Source of the DNA: Candidatus Kuenenia stuttgartensis
Lineage (GTDB): Bacteria; Gemmatimonadota; Gemmatimonadetes; Gemmatimonadales; Gemmatimonadaceae
Direction: 5' to 3'
DNA length: 50,258 bases
Assembly: GCA_943330235.2 (NCBI GenBank)
Contig: CALQGY020000014.1
Coordinates: 1-50,258 of the forward strand
Shown: positions 48,530 to 50,258 of the stretch, in pieces
How positions within the stretch are numbered: the first letter of the stretch is position 1
How the letters are laid out: each line of letters starts with the position of its first letter
The notes under the pieces: model-generated
Told to the model about the DNA's origin: nothing
What the model saw: the letters and a program-made list of their open reading frames with translations, nothing else
The model's database searches: none
Program-made: the position numbers and the translations under genes

Positions 48530-50068
48530 GGCCGTTGTCCCCTCATCCCGCACATCGTCCTCCCACAGTTCCCCATACAACGCCGGCCCACAGCTCTTGC
48601 AAATACTGTGCGTAAAGGTCGCGTCAGACCGCTCGGCGATGTACGCCTCCACGGCTTTCCAGTACCCCTGATCGTCGCGCACCTTCTTGCAGTTCGCGCA
48701 GATCGGGATCAGGCCTGAGAGACGGCGCACCTCGCTGAGCGCCAGCGTCAGCTCGGTGTTCGCGGTGGCGAGGGCGGCGGCGCGGGCCTTCTCGCTGCGG
48801 TTGCTGCGCACCAAGACGGCCACGAGCATCAGGGCCAGCACGGCGATGACGCCGATCAGCACGACGATCGTGCGTTCGCGTTGGACGTCCGCCTCAAGCG
48901 CGGTGCGCGCCTGCAGCGCTCGTTGCTCGGCGTCCCGCGCGTCCCGCGTCGCGAGCCGAACGGCGACGTCCTGATTGAACACCGTGTCGCGGAGCGCGAC
49001 GTAGCGCTGCAGCAGGCGCAGCGAGGCCTGCGACGCGCCGGCGGCATCTTCAATGGCCGTGAGCTGGCGCAGCGCAGTCATCGCGAATACGCGCTGCTGC
49101 GACTGGGTGGCCAGCCGCAGGGCCTCCGTGAAGGAGCGCCGCGCCGCGGCCATGTTCTGCTGGCTCAGGCTGCCCTCGCCCAGCAGGAGCAGCGCGTGAA
49201 TCTGGCCGCGCGTGTTGCCGCGGGCGGTGGCCGACGCCAGCACGGAGTCCAACCGAATCATGGCCTGTGCGACCCGCGATGTGCGCAGTTCGAGCACCGC
49301 GACTGAGGTGCCGATGACTTCGCGGCTGTCCACGGAGTCGAGCGCCGATCGGAGCGCGCCGGGTAACGCGTAAGCCTTCTTCGATGCCTCGATGAGCAGC
49401 TGCGCCTCATCGTAGGCCAGTTCGTCGATGGCCAGCATGGCCTTGCTGTCGAGCGCATAGCCCAGCACCCCGGCGGCCTTGGGCAGCAGGCGGGCCAAGG
49501 CAATAGCCTGATCGAAGGTGGTCCGCGCGCGGGTGCGCTGTCCCCAGTCTTGATAGCTCTTGCCCAGATTAGTTAGGGTCCGCACCAAACCGAGCGTATC
49601 GCCGGAGGTAGTGCGCAGCTCCATGGCGAGCCGGTACGACTCCACGGCGGGCTCGTACAGCCCCAGGTGGTAGTACGCCGCACCGGTCGTGTTGTAGACG
49701 CGCCCCAGTTGATCGCGATTGGGTAGCCCGGTCTGGATCGCGCGCGACGAGTCCAGGAAGGGGAGCGCCCGATCGAACTGGTTGGTCTCCCAGTACAGGT
49801 AGCCGATTTCGTATTGGGCCAGTGCGATGGTGGTGGAATCCGCCGTCTGGCGCCCGCGCTCAATGGCCTCGTGATACTGCGCGATGGCGTCGTCGGTGCG
49901 CCGTTGCGCATAGAGCGCCTTGCCGGCCGTGTAAGCGTCGCGCGCGCTCCCGGAGGAAGGCGCGGCCTGGGCGGCTGCCGACCCTCCCAGCACGACCGTC
50001 ATGCAGGTCAGGAGCGTGGACCAGAACCGGATACGAGGCATTGTGCTTGGGCGAGCGGGAATAGTCAT
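48518..50068 (-). CDS. TPR protein with transmembrane segment and C-terminal CxxC-CxxC tail
   Basis: An exported and membrane-anchored TPR protein that may act as a sensor. The signal is FWSTLLTCMTVVLGGSAAAQA. Residues about 40-330 have TPR helices (AYTAGKALYAQRRTDDAIAQYHEAIERG, AQYEIGYLYWETNQFDRALPFLDSSRAI, VYNTTGAAYYHLGLYEPAVESYRLAMEL, TLTNLGKSYQDWGQRTRARTTFDQAIAL). At about 396-422 a membrane helix (TIVVLIGVIAVLALMLVAVLV) leads to a coiled coil (ELTLALSEVRRLSGLIP). The tail ICANCKK (C457, C460), DDQGYW, and ICKSC (C490, C493) is the conserved cysteine tail otherwise found on response regulators and kinases. There is no kinase or cyclase domain. The last codons and the TAA stop lie in the fourth 98-bp repeat. 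ATG 50041 is an alternative start. Confidence 0.82.
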   Translation of the reverse strand: MTIPARPSTMPRIRFWSTLLTCMTVVLGGSAAAQAAPSSGSARDAYTAGKALYAQRRTDDAIAQYHEAIERGRQTADSTTIALAQYEIGYLYWETNQFDRALPFLDSSRAIQTGLPNRDQLGRVYNTTGAAYYHLGLYEPAVESYRLAMELRTTSGDTLGLVRTLTNLGKSYQDWGQRTRARTTFDQAIALARLLPKAAGVLGYALDSKAMLAIDELAYDEAQLLIEASKKAYALPGALRSALDSVDSREVIGTSVAVLELRTSRVAQAMIRLDSVLASATARGNTRGQIHALLLLGEGSLSQQNMAAARRSFTEALRLATQSQQRVFAMTALRQLTAIEDAAGASQASLRLLQRYVALRDTVFNQDVAVRLATRDARDAEQRALQARTALEADVQRERTIVVLIGVIAVLALMLVAVLVRSNRSEKARAAALATANTELTLALSEVRRLSGLIPICANCKKVRDDQGYWKAVEAYIAERSDATFTHSICKSCGPALYGELWEDDVRDEGTTATTL

Positions 50069-50093
50069 GAGATGAATCTAACGTCAGCCCTCC

Positions 50094-50258
50094 TTCACCG
50101 ATCACTATCACGTTTCACTTATAACGTGGTTGAGCGACGACCACGTGAACAGTAAAATGCGAAACGTGATCGGTGAAGAGGAGCAATTCGTTCACCGATC
50201 ACCTTTCACGTTTCACGTATGACGTGGTTGAGCGACAACCACGTGAACCGTAAAATGC
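50094..50258. repeat. Second array of the 98-bp palindromic repeat, running out of the window
   Basis: A truncated half unit (50094-50135), one full unit (50136-50233) and the start of another (50234-50258), with the same 98-bp period and the same orientation as the 48146-48529 array. It begins 26 bp upstream of the TPR gene's start, so that gene's promoter probably lies in or beside it. Confidence 0.95.

Overview
The window is a 50.3 kb piece of a high-GC bacterial chromosome with 33 protein genes, no RNA genes that I can recognise, and no phage, transposase or CRISPR genes. A SusC/SusD pair, many exported S9 peptidases and glycosidase-like proteins, a DUF305 + LVIVD pair, outer-membrane beta-barrels ending in aromatic residues, and the absence of Bacteroidetes-like low GC together suggest a Gemmatimonadota member or a close relative. 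This is inference from gene content, not from a marker gene.

Layout. 1-6.0 kb: the 3' part of an Hsp20 chaperone gene, an unusual SDR with a zinc-ribbon-like insert, a DUF4136 lipoprotein, a DUF1028 protein, two small proteins and an NmrA-like dehydrogenase. 6.1-9.0 kb: a DUF305 Met/His-rich lipoprotein and an LVIVD-repeat lipoprotein, probably one operon. 9.1-13.5 kb: an exported protein, an AMI1-like amidase, a sterol-desaturase-family membrane protein and an outer-membrane protein. 13.5-17.2 kb: a CaiB/AMACR-type CoA transferase and a large glycosidase-like protein. 17.2-17.9 kb: non-coding, with a 14-bp tandem array and two hairpins. 17.9-19.4 kb: an orphan PstS-like binding protein and a porin-like protein.

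19.6-33.4 kb is the most coherent region. On the + strand it has an S9 peptidase, a DUF1611 protein (DgcN type), an enolase-superfamily epimerase (DgcA type, overlapping by 4 bp), a DDAH/amidinotransferase-family hydrolase, and SusC and SusD transport proteins closed by a strong terminator. Then come, on the - strand, an N-acyl-D-amino-acid deacylase and an acetamidase/formamidase, and divergent from them an arginase. I read this as a peptide, D-amino-acid and arginine scavenging neighbourhood; the link between the parts is inference.

33.4-38.7 kb: a CheB-CheR-PAS protein followed by a PAS-histidine kinase-receiver protein, a probable two-gene sensory operon. 39-47.4 kb: a second large S9 peptidase, a DUF6067-like glycosidase-like protein, and a fused MFS/spermidine-synthase-like protein. 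47.6-50.3 kb: a VOC-family protein and a TPR/transmembrane/CxxC-CxxC protein that is boxed in on both sides by copies of a 98-bp palindromic tandem repeat.

A theme that runs through the window is short tandem arrays (9, 12, 14, 15 and 98 bp units). Some lie between genes, often arranged as large inverted repeats; others lie in frame inside genes with unit lengths that are multiples of three. The 98-bp palindromic family, with a diverged single arm 19 kb away inside another inverted repeat, is the best candidate here for something not yet described.
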